Shown one piece after another: positions 16,318 to 25,258 of a DNA stretch of 64,000 bases. The notes under the pieces were generated by a model. It was given only the letters and a program-made list of their open reading frames with translations, was not told the DNA's origin and searched no databases. Within the stretch, counting starts at the first letter, position 1. Each line of letters opens with the position of its first letter. A program made the translations under genes and the position numbers. This DNA comes from Aromatoleum petrolei (lineage in GTDB: Bacteria; Pseudomonadota; Gammaproteobacteria; Burkholderiales; Rhodocyclaceae): NCBI RefSeq assembly GCF_017894385.1, contig NZ_CP059560.1:4286501-4350500 (forward strand), written 5' to 3'.

Positions 16318-17958
16318 GTGCCGAACCTATACGGACTGAGTGTCGGATTCCGCCTGCGTCTGATCGTGATCGTCGCGTTCGTTCTGTTCGCCGCGGTGAT
16401 GGTCCAGGCCGTGGTCTCCTTCCGGGGAGCGATGGAGGATGAGCGCAAGGGGACCGTCCAACATTCCGTGGAGTCGGTCCATGGCACGCTCGAGTACTTC
16501 CAAAAGCGCGAGGCGGCCGGCGAATTGAGCCGCGAGGACGCCCAGGCGGCTGCCAAGGCCGCCATCAAGGGCTTGCGTCATGGTGATGGCGAGTATTTCT
16601 TCATCACCGACATGCATCCGCACACCCTGATGCACCCGATCAAGCCGGAACTCGACGGGCGCGACATGAGTGATGCCGCCGACCCCAAGGGCAAGCGCCT
16701 GTTCGTCGAATTCGTCAAGGTCGTGCGCAAGGACGGCGCGGGGTTCGTCGACTACCTCTGGCCAAAGCCGGGCGAAAGCGAGCCGCAGCCGAAGATTTCG
16801 TACGTCAAGGGTTTTGCGCCCTGGGGCTGGATCATCGGGACCGGCGTCTACGTGAACGACATGAATCGCGTGTTCTGGCGCCAGACGACGCAGACCCTGG
16901 TCTTCGCCGGCGTGGCGGTGCTGTTGCTGATCCTCGTCTCCTGGCGTATCGGTCGCGGCATCCTGCGCCAGCTCGGCGGCGAGCCGTCTGAACTGCAGCG
17001 TATCGCCGCCCGGATCGCCGAGCGCGACCTGACTTCGCACGTGAAGGTAAAAGAGGACGATTCGCGCAGCATCACCTACGCGATGGACCAGATGCAGTCC
17101 CGCCTCGCTGAAGTGATCCGGCGGGTGCGCGACAATGCCCACGATGTTACCGACGCCGTACACCAGGCGGCCGATGCGGGGCAGGCGATCCACGACGCGG
17201 CTCTGCATCAGACCGAGGTCGCCGGCAGTACCGCGGCCGCCATCGAGCAGATGGCCGTGAGCATTGCGCACGTGTCCGATAACACCGACGAGGCGCGCAG
17301 CAACTCGCAGCGCACCGCGGAGGTTGCCCAACGCGGCGAGGATCTCGCCCGCGATGCTTCGGAGGGCATTGCGCAAATTTCCGATACCGTGACCAGCGCC
17401 GCCAAGCAGATCCAGGTCCTGCGCGATCGTTCCGGCGAGATTGGCGAAATTGCCGACGTGATTCGCGAGATATCCGACCAGACCAACCTGCTGGCGCTCA
17501 ATGCTGCGATCGAGGCCGCCCGCGCAGGTGAGCAGGGCCGCGGATTCGCCGTCGTTGCCGACGAGGTGCGCAAGCTCGCCGAACGCACCGGTGCTGCCAC
17601 GGCGCAGATCTCGCAGGTGATCGTATCGGTGAAGGCCGAGACCGAAAGCGCGGTGGCGAGCATCGAAGAGATCGTGCCCAAGGTGGACTCGGGCGCCCGC
17701 CGTTCCAAGGAGGCAGCCGATGCATTGCGCCAGATCCGCGAGGGGGCTCACGACACGCTGGGGCGTCTCGAAGACGTCGTGCTGTCGATGAAGGAGCTCA
17801 CCGCGGCGAGCAACAGCGTCGCAACGAACATGCAGGAGGTCGCACAGATGGCCGAGCGCAGTAGCAGCGAAATCCGCAGCAGCACCGAGTCGACGGAAAA
17901 ATTGAAGCACAGCGCCGAAGCGCTGGAAGCCCTCACCGCGGGTTTCCGCGTCGACTGA
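16318..17958 (+). CDS. Methyl-accepting chemotaxis protein with single Cache domain
   Basis: This 546-residue chemoreceptor has TM1 at about residues 11-33, a periplasmic single-Cache (sCache_2) domain at about 40-190 ([18 protein letters not shown] is characteristic), TM2 at about 194-214, and a HAMP domain. The signalling coiled coil has the conserved hairpin tip [19 protein letters not shown]. Glu/Gln-rich flanks provide methylation sites. Receptors with this sensor often detect short organic acids or amino acids, but the ligand cannot be read here. The GTG start at 16318 follows a GAGGGGG ribosome binding site. No CheA or CheW gene is near; the FliA-like promoter links it to the flagellar regulon. 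Confidence 0.93.
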   Translation: MPNLYGLSVGFRLRLIVIVAFVLFAAVMVQAVVSFRGAMEDERKGTVQHSVESVHGTLEYFQKREAAGELSREDAQAAAKAAIKGLRHGDGEYFFITDMHPHTLMHPIKPELDGRDMSDAADPKGKRLFVEFVKVVRKDGAGFVDYLWPKPGESEPQPKISYVKGFAPWGWIIGTGVYVNDMNRVFWRQTTQTLVFAGVAVLLLILVSWRIGRGILRQLGGEPSELQRIAARIAERDLTSHVKVKEDDSRSITYAMDQMQSRLAEVIRRVRDNAHDVTDAVHQAADAGQAIHDAALHQTEVAGSTAAAIEQMAVSIAHVSDNTDEARSNSQRTAEVAQRGEDLARDASEGIAQISDTVTSAAKQIQVLRDRSGEIGEIADVIREISDQTNLLALNAAIEAARAGEQGRGFAVVADEVRKLAERTGAATAQISQVIVSVKAETESAVASIEEIVPKVDSGARRSKEAADALRQIREGAHDTLGRLEDVVLSMKELTAASNSVATNMQEVAQMAERSSSEIRSSTESTEKLKHSAEALEALTAGFRVD

Positions 17959-18007
17959 AATCCTTCCGGAAACGGGGTATTTTGCCCCGTTTGATCCTGG
18001 TCAATAG

Positions 18008-18037
18008 GGCAAAGTTGACCGATCGGTAAACTTTGCC
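18008..18037. promoter_or_regulatory. Near-perfect 30-bp dyad, probable operator of iorAB
   Basis: GGCAAAGTT and AACTTTGCC arms flank a central ACCGATCGGT palindrome. The whole 30 bp is symmetric except for one mismatched pair (T/A). It ends 30 bp before the iorA start. A central ACCGATCGGT-like dyad is typical of TetR-family operators; the regulator is not in the window. Confidence 0.65.
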
Positions 18038-18066
18038 TTCCGATTCATATCGCCCAGGGTCACCCC

Positions 18067-19938
18067 ATGCCTGTCACTCAGACCGTTCCCGCGGCCGCCC
18101 GCATGTTCCTGTCCGGCAACGACGCGGTCGCGCGTGCCGTCTGGGAAGCAGGCACCCGCGTCGCAGCTGCCTACCCGGGCACCCCGTCGACCGAGATCCT
18201 CGAAGTCCTGTCGCGCTACCCCGACCTGCACACCGAGTGGTCGGTCAACGAGAAGGTTTCGATGGAAGTGGCCCTCGGCGCCTCGATGGTCGGCGCGCGC
18301 GCCTTCTGCGCGATGAAGCATGTCGGCCTCAACGTCGCCTCCGACGCGCTGATGACGATGACCGTCACCGGCACCGAAGGCGGCCTCGTGATCGCCGTCG
18401 CCGACGACGTCGGCATGTCCTCGTCGCAAAACGAACAGGACTCGCGCTACTGGGGCCGCTTCGCCCACGTCCCGGTGCTCGAACCCGCCGATTCGCACGA
18501 AGCCTACGCGATGACGCTCGCTGCGTTCGAGCTGTCGGAGCGCCTGAAGAGCCCGGTGATCCTGCGCCTGACGACGCGCATCTGCCACGTGAAGGGGGTC
18601 GTGCAGACCGGCGAGCGCATCGAGATCGAACCCGCCGGCTTCGTCAAGGACCCGCGTCACTGGGTCATGGTGCCGGGCAACGCCAAGCCGCGCCTCCCCT
18701 CGATGTTCGTGCGCGAGGCCGCCGCGCGTGCCGAGGCTGAGATCTCCCCGCTCAATTTCCAGGTCGACGGCAGCGACCGCCGCATCGGCTTCGTCGCCTC
18801 GGGCCCCACCTTCATGCACGTGCGCGAGGCCTTCCCCGATGCGCCCGTGTTCAAGCTCGGCCTGTCCTGTCCGCCGCCGCTGGAAAGCCTGCGGCGTTTC
18901 GCTGGCACGGTCGATAGCGTCCTGGTGGTCGAGGAAACCGAGCCGCTGCTCGAGACCGAGATGAAGGCCGCCGGCATCGCCTGCCATGGCAAGGACGTAT
19001 TGCCGCGCATCGGAGAACTTGCGCCCGATGTGCTGGAGCCCGCGGTCAGGCGCCTGCGCGGCGAGGTTGTGCCGGAGCCGGAGCACGTCCCGGCGCAGCA
19101 GGTCTTCCCGCGCCCGCCGACGATGTGTGTCGCGTGCCCGCACCTTGGCGTGTATTACACGCTGTCGCAGATGCGCAACGTCATCATCTCCGGCGACATC
19201 GGCTGCTACACCCTCGGCGCCGGCCATCCGTGGAACGCGCTCGACTCCTGCATCTCGATGGGCGCGTCGATGGGCACCGCGCTCGGCATGGACAAGGGGC
19301 GCGGCAAGGTCGACGAGAACAAGAAGGTCGTCGCGGTCATCGGCGACTCGACCTTCATGCACATGGGCATGCAGGGCCTGCTCGACATCACCTGGAACCG
19401 CGGCAACGTCACCGTGCTGCTGCTCGACAACCGCGCCGTCGGCATGACTGGCGGTCAGGACAACCCCGGCACCGGACGCGACATCCACGGCGAGGAAACC
19501 CCGCGTGTCGATTTCGCCAAGCTGTGCGAGGCGCTTGGCGTGAAGAGCGAACGCATCCGCGTCGTCGATCCCTACGAGTTGCCGGTGCTGTTCAAGGCGC
19601 TGCGCGAGGAAACCAAGATCGAGGAGCCCTCGGTCATCATCACGAACCGCCCCTGCGTGCTCATCGATCACTATCAGCCGGCCAAGTCCTATACGGTCAT
19701 CGAAGATCGCTGCACCGGCTGTGGCAACTGCGTCGAGGTCGGCTGTCCGGCGATCCACGTCACGCGCCGCGACAAGGCCGTCAAGGCGTCCGGCAAGGAG
19801 GTCGATCTCTCCTTCGTGCGCATCGAGACCTCGGCCTGCACCGGCTGCGGCCTGTGCGTGCAGCCCTGCGCGCCCGAGGCCATCGTGCATGCCGACCCCG
19901 TCCAATCCGTCCAGTCCGTGCAGTTCGTCAGGAAGTGA
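18067..19938 (+). CDS. iorA: Indolepyruvate ferredoxin oxidoreductase alpha subunit
   Basis: This 623-residue subunit is thiamine-diphosphate dependent and oxidatively decarboxylates aryl pyruvates (indolepyruvate, phenylpyruvate) to aryl-acetyl-CoA with ferredoxin as acceptor. The N-terminal pyrimidine-binding domain starts AYPGTPSTEILE. The ThDP region contains GDIGCYTLG and VIGDSTFMHMG. Two C-terminal 4Fe-4S motifs are CTGCGNCVEVGCP (near residue 550) and CTGCGLCVQPCAP (near residue 595). With iorB it forms the active enzyme, used in aromatic amino acid degradation to phenylacetyl-CoA. The gene is preceded by the operator-like dyad and followed 8 bp later by iorB. Confidence 0.95.
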   Translation: MPVTQTVPAAARMFLSGNDAVARAVWEAGTRVAAAYPGTPSTEILEVLSRYPDLHTEWSVNEKVSMEVALGASMVGARAFCAMKHVGLNVASDALMTMTVTGTEGGLVIAVADDVGMSSSQNEQDSRYWGRFAHVPVLEPADSHEAYAMTLAAFELSERLKSPVILRLTTRICHVKGVVQTGERIEIEPAGFVKDPRHWVMVPGNAKPRLPSMFVREAAARAEAEISPLNFQVDGSDRRIGFVASGPTFMHVREAFPDAPVFKLGLSCPPPLESLRRFAGTVDSVLVVEETEPLLETEMKAAGIACHGKDVLPRIGELAPDVLEPAVRRLRGEVVPEPEHVPAQQVFPRPPTMCVACPHLGVYYTLSQMRNVIISGDIGCYTLGAGHPWNALDSCISMGASMGTALGMDKGRGKVDENKKVVAVIGDSTFMHMGMQGLLDITWNRGNVTVLLLDNRAVGMTGGQDNPGTGRDIHGEETPRVDFAKLCEALGVKSERIRVVDPYELPVLFKALREETKIEEPSVIITNRPCVLIDHYQPAKSYTVIEDRCTGCGNCVEVGCPAIHVTRRDKAVKASGKEVDLSFVRIETSACTGCGLCVQPCAPEAIVHADPVQSVQSVQFVRK

Positions 19939-19946
19939 GCGCCACC

Positions 19947-20555
19947 ATGTCCCAGATAACCAACATCCTCGTGTGCGGCGTCGGCGGCCAGGGCGTCATG
20001 ACGGCGACCGAAATCCTTGCCGAAGCTGCGATCTCCCTCGCCTTCGACGTGAAGAAGACCGAAGTCGCCGGCATGAGCCAGCGCGGCGGGGTCGTCACCT
20101 CGCACCTGCGTTTCGGCAGGGTCGTGCTGTCACCGCAGATCGTGCCGGGCGAGGCGGACCTGCTCATCGGATTCGAATCGGCCGAGGCACTGCGTTGGAG
20201 CCACATGCTGAAGCCGGGCGGTGTCGCGCTCGTGAACTCGGGGCGCATCGTGCCGCCAGTGGTCAATCTCGGCCTGTTCGACTATCCGGAAGATCCCGTC
20301 GCCAAGATGCGCGCGCTGGGGCTGACCGTGCATGCGTTCGACGCGACGACGATCGCGACCGACCTCGGCAACATCAGGCTCGGCAACACCGTGATGCTCG
20401 GCGCCTGCGCCGACCACCTGCCGTTCCCCGCGCAGGTGCTGCGTGATGCAGTGCTCGCGCGTTTCGGCACGCGCAAACCGCATCTGGTCGAAGCCAACCG
20501 CCAGGCTTTCGAGGCCGGTCGTCAGGCCGTCGGTGGCGACGCGTTGGCAGCCTGA
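19947..20555 (+). CDS. iorB: Indolepyruvate ferredoxin oxidoreductase beta subunit
   Basis: This 202-residue gamma/beta-type subunit of the 2-oxoacid:ferredoxin oxidoreductase family begins ITNILVCGVGGQGVMTATEI, the CoA-binding type fold of this family. It also has KTEVAGMSQRGG, conserved in IorB. It pairs with IorA; neither subunit is active alone in characterised enzymes. The ATG at 19947 is 8 bp after the iorA stop. The following 177 bp to folD hold no gene. Confidence 0.95.
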   Translation: MSQITNILVCGVGGQGVMTATEILAEAAISLAFDVKKTEVAGMSQRGGVVTSHLRFGRVVLSPQIVPGEADLLIGFESAEALRWSHMLKPGGVALVNSGRIVPPVVNLGLFDYPEDPVAKMRALGLTVHAFDATTIATDLGNIRLGNTVMLGACADHLPFPAQVLRDAVLARFGTRKPHLVEANRQAFEAGRQAVGGDALAA

Positions 20556-20732
20556 GGGGCAGCCGTCGTTGCGCCGTCCGCGCGGGATGATTCAAGCGGC
20601 CATCAGGTACAACCGCGCGCGCTGACCGTTTCCAAGGGCGCTGTCCGCTCGGGGTTTCCTCGCCGTGTCGGTTTGAAACACAAGCCCCTGATCCTGCGAT
20701 AAAATGCCAGGTTTTTCATCAGGGCTTCTTTC

Positions 20733-21605
20733 ATGACGGCTCGCATCATCGACGGCAACGCCCTCTCCGCGCGCGTGCGCGGCGAAATCGCAGATCGCGC
20801 TGCTGCGCTGAGTGCGCAGGGTGTGCAACCCTGCCTCGCCGTGATCCTCGTCGGCGAAAATCCGGCCTCCGCCGTATACGTCCGCAACAAGGTGTCCGGC
20901 TGCGAAAAGGCCGGCATCCGCTCGCTGCGCTACGATTTTCCGGCTGATGTCGATGCCGCCGAAGTCATGGCGAAGATCGCCGCGCTCAACGCCGATCCGG
21001 CCGTGCACGGCATCCTCGTGCAGCTGCCGCTGCCCAAGCAGTTCAACGAGGCGGAAGTGCTCGAGGCGATCAGCGTCGACAAGGACGTCGACGGCTTCCA
21101 CGCCGAGAATGTCGGCCGCCTGTCGCAAGGCCAGGAAGCCTTCCTGCCGTGCACGCCGCATGGCGTCATGAAGATGCTCGAGGCCGAGAAAGTGCCAGTG
21201 CAGGGCGCCGAGGCCGTCATCATCGGCCGCTCGAACATCGTCGGCAAGCCGATGGCGATGCTGCTGACCAATGCCGGTGCGACCGTCACCGTGACGCACT
21301 CGAAGACGCGCGACCTCGCCTTTCACACCCGCCGCGCCGACATCCTCGTCGCCGCTATCGGCAAACCGCGTTTCGTCACGGCCGACATGATCAAGCCGGG
21401 CGCCGTCGTGATCGACGTCGGCATCAACCGCCTCACCGAGGGGCCGGATGCCGGCAAGCTGTGCGGCGACGTGGACTTTGCGGGGGCGAAGGACGTCGCC
21501 TCCGCGATCACGCCGGTGCCCGGTGGCGTCGGCCCGATGACCATCACCATGCTGCTCGCGAACACCGTCGAGTCGGCCGAACGCGCGCTGCGCAGGAAAG
21601 GTTAA
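20733..21605 (+). CDS. folD: Bifunctional methylenetetrahydrofolate dehydrogenase/cyclohydrolase
   Basis: This 290-residue FolD interconverts 5,10-methylene-THF, methenyl-THF and 10-formyl-THF with NADP+. Visible motifs are the catalytic lysine in [35 protein letters not shown], the nucleotide-binding [11 protein letters not shown], and the C-terminal [15 protein letters not shown]. Length is normal for the family. It lies 5 bp upstream of purE and so supplies the 10-formyl-THF used in purine synthesis from the same transcription unit. Confidence 0.97.
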   Translation: MTARIIDGNALSARVRGEIADRAAALSAQGVQPCLAVILVGENPASAVYVRNKVSGCEKAGIRSLRYDFPADVDAAEVMAKIAALNADPAVHGILVQLPLPKQFNEAEVLEAISVDKDVDGFHAENVGRLSQGQEAFLPCTPHGVMKMLEAEKVPVQGAEAVIIGRSNIVGKPMAMLLTNAGATVTVTHSKTRDLAFHTRRADILVAAIGKPRFVTADMIKPGAVVIDVGINRLTEGPDAGKLCGDVDFAGAKDVASAITPVPGGVGPMTITMLLANTVESAERALRRKG

Positions 21606-21610
21606 TTCTC

Positions 21611-22105
21611 ATGAGCGACAAGCCCCTGATCGGGATCATCATGGGATCCAATTCCGACTGGCCCACCATGCAGGCCGCGGCGAAGATCCTCAAGGAATTC
21701 GGTGTTCCCTACGAGGCGCGCGTCGTCTCGGCCCACCGTACCCCGGACCTGATGTTCGCCTACGCGGACACCGCCCGCAGCCGCGGGCTGAAGGCGATCA
21801 TCGCCGGTGCCGGTGGTGCCGCGCACCTGCCGGGCATGGTCGCCGCGAAGACCACCGTGCCGGTGCTGGGCGTGCCGGTCCAGTCCAAGGCGCTGTCCGG
21901 CCAGGATTCGCTGCTCTCCATCGTGCAGATGCCGAAGGGCATCCCGGTGGCGACTTTTGCGATCGGCGAGGCCGGTGCCGCGAACGCGGGCCTCTTCGCC
22001 GTTGCGCTGCTCGCCAACGAGGACGCCGCGCTGGCGAAGAAGCTCGAGGATTTCCGCGCCCGCCAGACCCAGGCGGTGCTCGACATGACGCTCGACGAGG
22101 TCTGA
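21611..22105 (+). CDS. purE: N5-carboxyaminoimidazole ribonucleotide mutase
   Basis: This 164-residue class I PurE converts N5-CAIR to CAIR in purine synthesis. The substrate motif GSNSDWPTM lies near residue 12, SAHRTPD carries the catalytic His, and a [11 protein letters not shown] loop follows. Class I enzymes work with PurK, which is encoded immediately downstream: the purE stop and purK GTG are 1 bp apart. Confidence 0.97.
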   Translation: MSDKPLIGIIMGSNSDWPTMQAAAKILKEFGVPYEARVVSAHRTPDLMFAYADTARSRGLKAIIAGAGGAAHLPGMVAAKTTVPVLGVPVQSKALSGQDSLLSIVQMPKGIPVATFAIGEAGAANAGLFAVALLANEDAALAKKLEDFRARQTQAVLDMTLDEV

Positions 22106-22106
22106 T

Positions 22107-23258
22107 GTGATCCTGCCTCCCGCAACATTGGGAATGCTCGGTGGCGGCCAACTCGGCCGCTTCTTCGTTTCTGCCGCCCATGAAATGGGCTACAAGGTCT
22201 GGGTGCTGGACCCGGATCCGAACAGCCCCGCCGGTCTGATCGCCGACCGCCACATCGCCGCCGCATACGACGACTACGCCGCGCTCGACGAGATGGCGCA
22301 TGGCTGTGCGGCCGTCACGACGGAATTTGAAAACGTTCCCGCGACGACGCTCGACTACCTCGCCAAGTTCGTTCCCGTGCACCCGTCGGCAAGTGCCGTC
22401 GCCGTGTGCCAGAATCGTGTCGCCGAAAAGACGTTCCTCGCCGATAACGGCCTGCCGCACGGCCCCTTCGCGGTGATCCGCTGCGAGGAGAATGTGCGCG
22501 ATGCGGACGAAGCGCTCTTCCCCGCGGTGCTCAAGGTCGCCCGCTTCGGCTACGACGGCAAGGGGCAGGCGCGCGTCGCCAACCGCGAGGAGGCGCTGCA
22601 CGCCTTCCACCAGTTCGGCGGCGAATCCTGCGTGCTGGAGAAGATGCTCAAGCTCGACAGCGAACTGTCGGTCGTGCTTGCGCGCGACGAGGCTGGCGCG
22701 GTGCGCTGCTTCCCGGCCGGCGAGAACAGCCATCGCCACGGCATTCTCGACGTCACCATCATGCCGGCGCGCGTCGAACCGATGCTGGCCGAGCGCGCGC
22801 GCGACGTGGCGCAGGCCATCGCAGAGCGCCTCGACTACGTCGGCACACTGGGTGTCGAATTCTTCGTCTGCGGCGGCCAGCTCTTCGTGAACGAGATGGC
22901 GCCGCGCCCGCACAACAGCGGCCACCACACCATTGACGCCTGCGTCACCAGCCAGTACGAGCAGCAGGTCAAGGCCCTGTGCGGGTTGCCGCTCGGCGAG
23001 CCGCGCGCCCACAGCGCCGCCGTGATGGTGAACCTGCTCGGCGAGCTGTGGTACGACGAGAACGGCGACTACCGCGAACCCGACTGGTCGGTCCTGCAGG
23101 CGATCCCCAACCTGCGCATTCACCTGTATGCCAAGCACCACGCCCGGCCCGGTCGCAAGATGGGCCACTTCACCGTGATTGGCGAGGACGCGGCACAGGT
23201 TCTCGCCACCGCGCTGCAGGCTCGCGCGGCGATCGGCATCCGCGATGACGGGCACTGA
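22107..23258 (+). CDS. purK: N5-carboxyaminoimidazole ribonucleotide synthase
   Basis: This 383-residue ATP-grasp enzyme carboxylates AIR to N5-CAIR with ATP and bicarbonate. The N terminus has GMLGGGQLGRF. ATP-grasp residues include KVARFGYDGKGQ and VLEKMLKLDSELSVV, and the metal-binding stretch is NEMAPRPHNSGHHTIDA. The GTG start at 22107 is coupled to the purE stop. The 3' end overlaps the Sua5 gene by 14 bp. Confidence 0.97.
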   Translation: MILPPATLGMLGGGQLGRFFVSAAHEMGYKVWVLDPDPNSPAGLIADRHIAAAYDDYAALDEMAHGCAAVTTEFENVPATTLDYLAKFVPVHPSASAVAVCQNRVAEKTFLADNGLPHGPFAVIRCEENVRDADEALFPAVLKVARFGYDGKGQARVANREEALHAFHQFGGESCVLEKMLKLDSELSVVLARDEAGAVRCFPAGENSHRHGILDVTIMPARVEPMLAERARDVAQAIAERLDYVGTLGVEFFVCGGQLFVNEMAPRPHNSGHHTIDACVTSQYEQQVKALCGLPLGEPRAHSAAVMVNLLGELWYDENGDYREPDWSVLQAIPNLRIHLYAKHHARPGRKMGHFTVIGEDAAQVLATALQARAAIGIRDDGH

Positions 23259-24303
23259 TCCTGCGCAGCAGGCGGGCGAGCGCGATGTCCGGCGTGCGGC
23301 CGAGTTGCTGCGCGCCGGCGAGCTCGTCGGTATGCCGACCGAGACGGTGTACGGTCTTGCCGCCGACGCCCTGAACGTCGACGCCGTCGGCAAGATCTTC
23401 AGTGCCAAGGGCCGGCCGTCCGATCATCCGCTGATCGTCCATCTTCCCGACGCTGCGCACCTGGTGCGTTGGGCGCGAGCCATCCCGAAGGAAGCAATCG
23501 CCCTCGCGAATGCCTTCTGGCCCGGCCCGCTGACACTGATCCTCGAGCGCGAGGAGGGCGTACCTGATGCCGTCACCGGCGGGCAGGACACGGTCGGCCT
23601 GCGCGTGCCGGATCACCCCGTCGCGCTCGCGCTGCTGCGCGCATTCGACTCCGGCATCGCTGCCCCGTCCGCCAACCGTTTCGGTCGTATCAGCCCCACC
23701 ACTGCCGCGCATGTGCGCGAGGAACTGGGTGACAAGGTCGCGCTGGTGCTCGACGGCGGCCCCTGCCAGGTTGGCATCGAATCGACCATCCTCGATCTTT
23801 CGCGCGGCATGCCCGTGATACTGCGCCCCGGCGCGATCTCCGCCGACGACATCGCCCGCGTCATCGGCCGCCGGCCGGCGGTGCGCACCTCGCATGCAGA
23901 GGAGGGCGCCGCTGCGGCCGAGTCCGACGAGCCGCGTGTTTCCGGCTCGCTCGCGGCCCACTATGCGCCGCGCACCCCGCTGCGACTCATCCCCGCCGCC
24001 CGCCTGGTCGAGGAAGCCGCTACGCTGGCAGGCGAGGGCAGCCGCGTTGCCGTCCTCGCACGCACGTGCGCGGACCCCAAGGATGCGCGCCTCACCTGGC
24101 GCAACGCCCCCGCCGACCCTGCCGGCTTTGCGCACGAACTCTACGCAAACCTGCGCGACCTCGATGCCTGCGGTGCGGATTTCATCGTCGTCGAGGCGCA
24201 GCCGGAAACCCCCGACTGGCAAGCGATCTCCGACCGCCTCGGCCGCGCAGCGGTGGGGTCCGGCGACGGAGAGGCTGAACTCGACGAACACGACGAAACC
24301 TGA
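23245..24303 (+). CDS. L-threonylcarbamoyladenylate synthase (Sua5 type)
   Basis: This 352-residue enzyme makes threonylcarbamoyl-AMP from threonine, bicarbonate and ATP for the t6A37 modification of ANN-decoding tRNAs. The YrdC-like domain spans about residues 10-200, with PTETVYGLAADAL, KGRPSDHPLIVHL and GIAAPSANRFGRIS. A C-terminal Sua5 domain at about 230-340 follows SGSLAAHYAPRTP, so it is the longer Sua5 form rather than TsaC. The ATG at 23245 overlaps the purK 3' end. This is the last core gene before the tRNA and the island. Confidence 0.93.
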   Translation: MTGTDPAQQAGERDVRRAAELLRAGELVGMPTETVYGLAADALNVDAVGKIFSAKGRPSDHPLIVHLPDAAHLVRWARAIPKEAIALANAFWPGPLTLILEREEGVPDAVTGGQDTVGLRVPDHPVALALLRAFDSGIAAPSANRFGRISPTTAAHVREELGDKVALVLDGGPCQVGIESTILDLSRGMPVILRPGAISADDIARVIGRRPAVRTSHAEEGAAAAESDEPRVSGSLAAHYAPRTPLRLIPAARLVEEAATLAGEGSRVAVLARTCADPKDARLTWRNAPADPAGFAHELYANLRDLDACGADFIVVEAQPETPDWQAISDRLGRAAVGSGDGEAELDEHDET

Positions 24304-24340
24304 GTGAAAGTTCGCCCTTCCAAAATGCCGGGAGCGTCGC

Positions 24341-24346
24341 TATAAT
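24341..24346 (+). promoter_or_regulatory. -10 box of the tRNA-Ala gene
   Basis: An exact TATAAT hexamer lies 11 bp upstream of the mature tRNA 5' end. A recognisable -35 box is weak (TTCCAA at 24318-24323, 17-bp spacing). Confidence 0.6.
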
Positions 24347-24357
24347 TCGCCGCTCTT

Positions 24358-24433
24358 GGGCCGATAGCTCAGCTGGGAGAGCGCTGCGTTCGCAATGCAG
24401 AGGTCGAGGGTTCGATCCCCTTTCGGTCCACCA
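24358..24433 (+). tRNA. tRNA-Ala (anticodon CGC)
   Basis: This 76-nt tRNA folds into a full cloverleaf. The acceptor arm GGGCCGA pairs with TCGGTCC (one G-T pair), and the discriminator base A is followed by an encoded CCA. The D arm is GCTC/GAGC, the anticodon arm is CTGCG/TGCAG, and the T arm contains GGTTCGATCCC-type sequence. The anticodon loop TTCGCAA gives CGC, which reads the alanine codon GCG. Its 3' end marks the left boundary of the accessory island. Confidence 0.95.
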
Positions 24434-24560
24434 AATTCAAAAGGCCAGACATTGCTCTGGCCTTTTTCACGTCTGCCTGAAGCGCCAGTATTGGCGCGGG
24501 TTGCAGCGATTCGTGCGAAAGGTACGGTCGCGCCACAAAGACCACATTCGTCATAAATCG
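24434..24560 (+). repeat. Left copy of a diverged direct repeat (candidate attL side)
   Basis: The sequence after the tRNA (hairpin with GGCCAG, then TTGGCGCGGGTTGCAGCGATTCG, then GGTACGGTCG) reappears in diverged form at 38401-38530, in the same order and orientation. The rest of the gap up to 24823 holds no gene that I can support. Confidence 0.55.
24439..24467 (+). terminator. Intrinsic terminator behind tRNA-Ala
   Basis: AAAGGCCAGA and a matching TCTGGCCTTT form a stem with a short loop, followed by TTT. It sits 5 bp after the CCA end. Confidence 0.8.
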
Positions 24561-24823
24561 CACAAGAATTAGGCAGAGAGGGCTCTCTGCTCTCTGTTTG
24601 TGCGAAAGGCGGTTTTGCACGCGCCTTATACAAATCAACGGGTTGCGAAGGCATGTTTGAAACGTGCCGTGGCGGGCCAGGGCGATCGTGATCGAACTGA
24701 TACCGCGAGCAGGCCTGGCCGCAGGAGAACGTGGTGACGGCACCCCAGCCCAACAATCCCCTGCACGGCTACTGGAGCGGATCTGGTGTGCTACGGCCGG
24801 GCGGTAAGGCGGTCCACTACGTC

Positions 24824-25099
24824 CTAATGGCGGTTGATACGCTTGTAGCGGTGGCCCACCGTGATGACCTTCCCACTGGTCGACACCACGACGTAGGCGT
24901 CTAGCTGGTGCTCGAGCTGCTTGGCGCGCCGCTCGCCGACGTGCTTGAGCAATTGGATGCGTGACGACTTGTCGAAATAGCAGATGACGGCGCCCCTGTG
25001 GTCGTACGCCTTGCGTCCCCATTCGATTAGGTAGTCGATCATTGATTCGGAGATGGCCCTTTGCTGCATCTGGGCGACCGCGTGATTGCTGAGCTGCAT
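24824..25099 (-). CDS. DUF4258-like small protein
   Basis: This 91-residue protein begins QLSNHAVAQMQQRAISESMID, a pattern (His, then xMxxR) typical of DUF4258 and related small toxin-like folds. It ends VSTSGKVITVGHRYKRI. DUF4258 proteins are often found near toxin-antitoxin or phage genes, and their activity is unproven. A GGGAG ribosome binding site precedes the start. It is transcribed divergently from the nuclease-helicase gene, and the shared intergenic region has two copies of the island dyad. No antitoxin-like partner gene is adjacent. Confidence 0.6.
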   Translation of the reverse strand: MQLSNHAVAQMQQRAISESMIDYLIEWGRKAYDHRGAVICYFDKSSRIQLLKHVGERRAKQLEHQLDAYVVVSTSGKVITVGHRYKRINRH

Positions 25100-25148
25100 A
25101 CCAAATCTCCCGTAATGATGTGGCGATGGGAAGAGTTTGACGCCGCTA

Positions 25149-25169
25149 GTGGCTCACAGATTGAGCCAC
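25149..25169. promoter_or_regulatory. Island operator copy 1
   Basis: GTGGCTCA and TGAGCCAC are perfect 8-bp inverted arms around a 5-base spacer. It lies between the divergent DUF4258-like and nuclease-helicase genes. It is one of five copies of the dyad in the island. Confidence 0.75.
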
Positions 25170-25195
25170 ATCTCTTGAGGGGACAAACTAAATAC

Positions 25196-25214
25196 TGGCT
25201 CATTTCATGAGCTA
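25196..25214. promoter_or_regulatory. Island operator copy 2
   Basis: TGGCTCA, 5 bases, TGAGCTA (6 of 7 arm positions pair). Its centre is 46 bp from copy 1 and 45 bp upstream of the nuclease-helicase start. Confidence 0.75.
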
Positions 25215-25258
25215 CGTACCGTGGTAACGTCACGATCTTTATGGCATAGGAAAACCGG

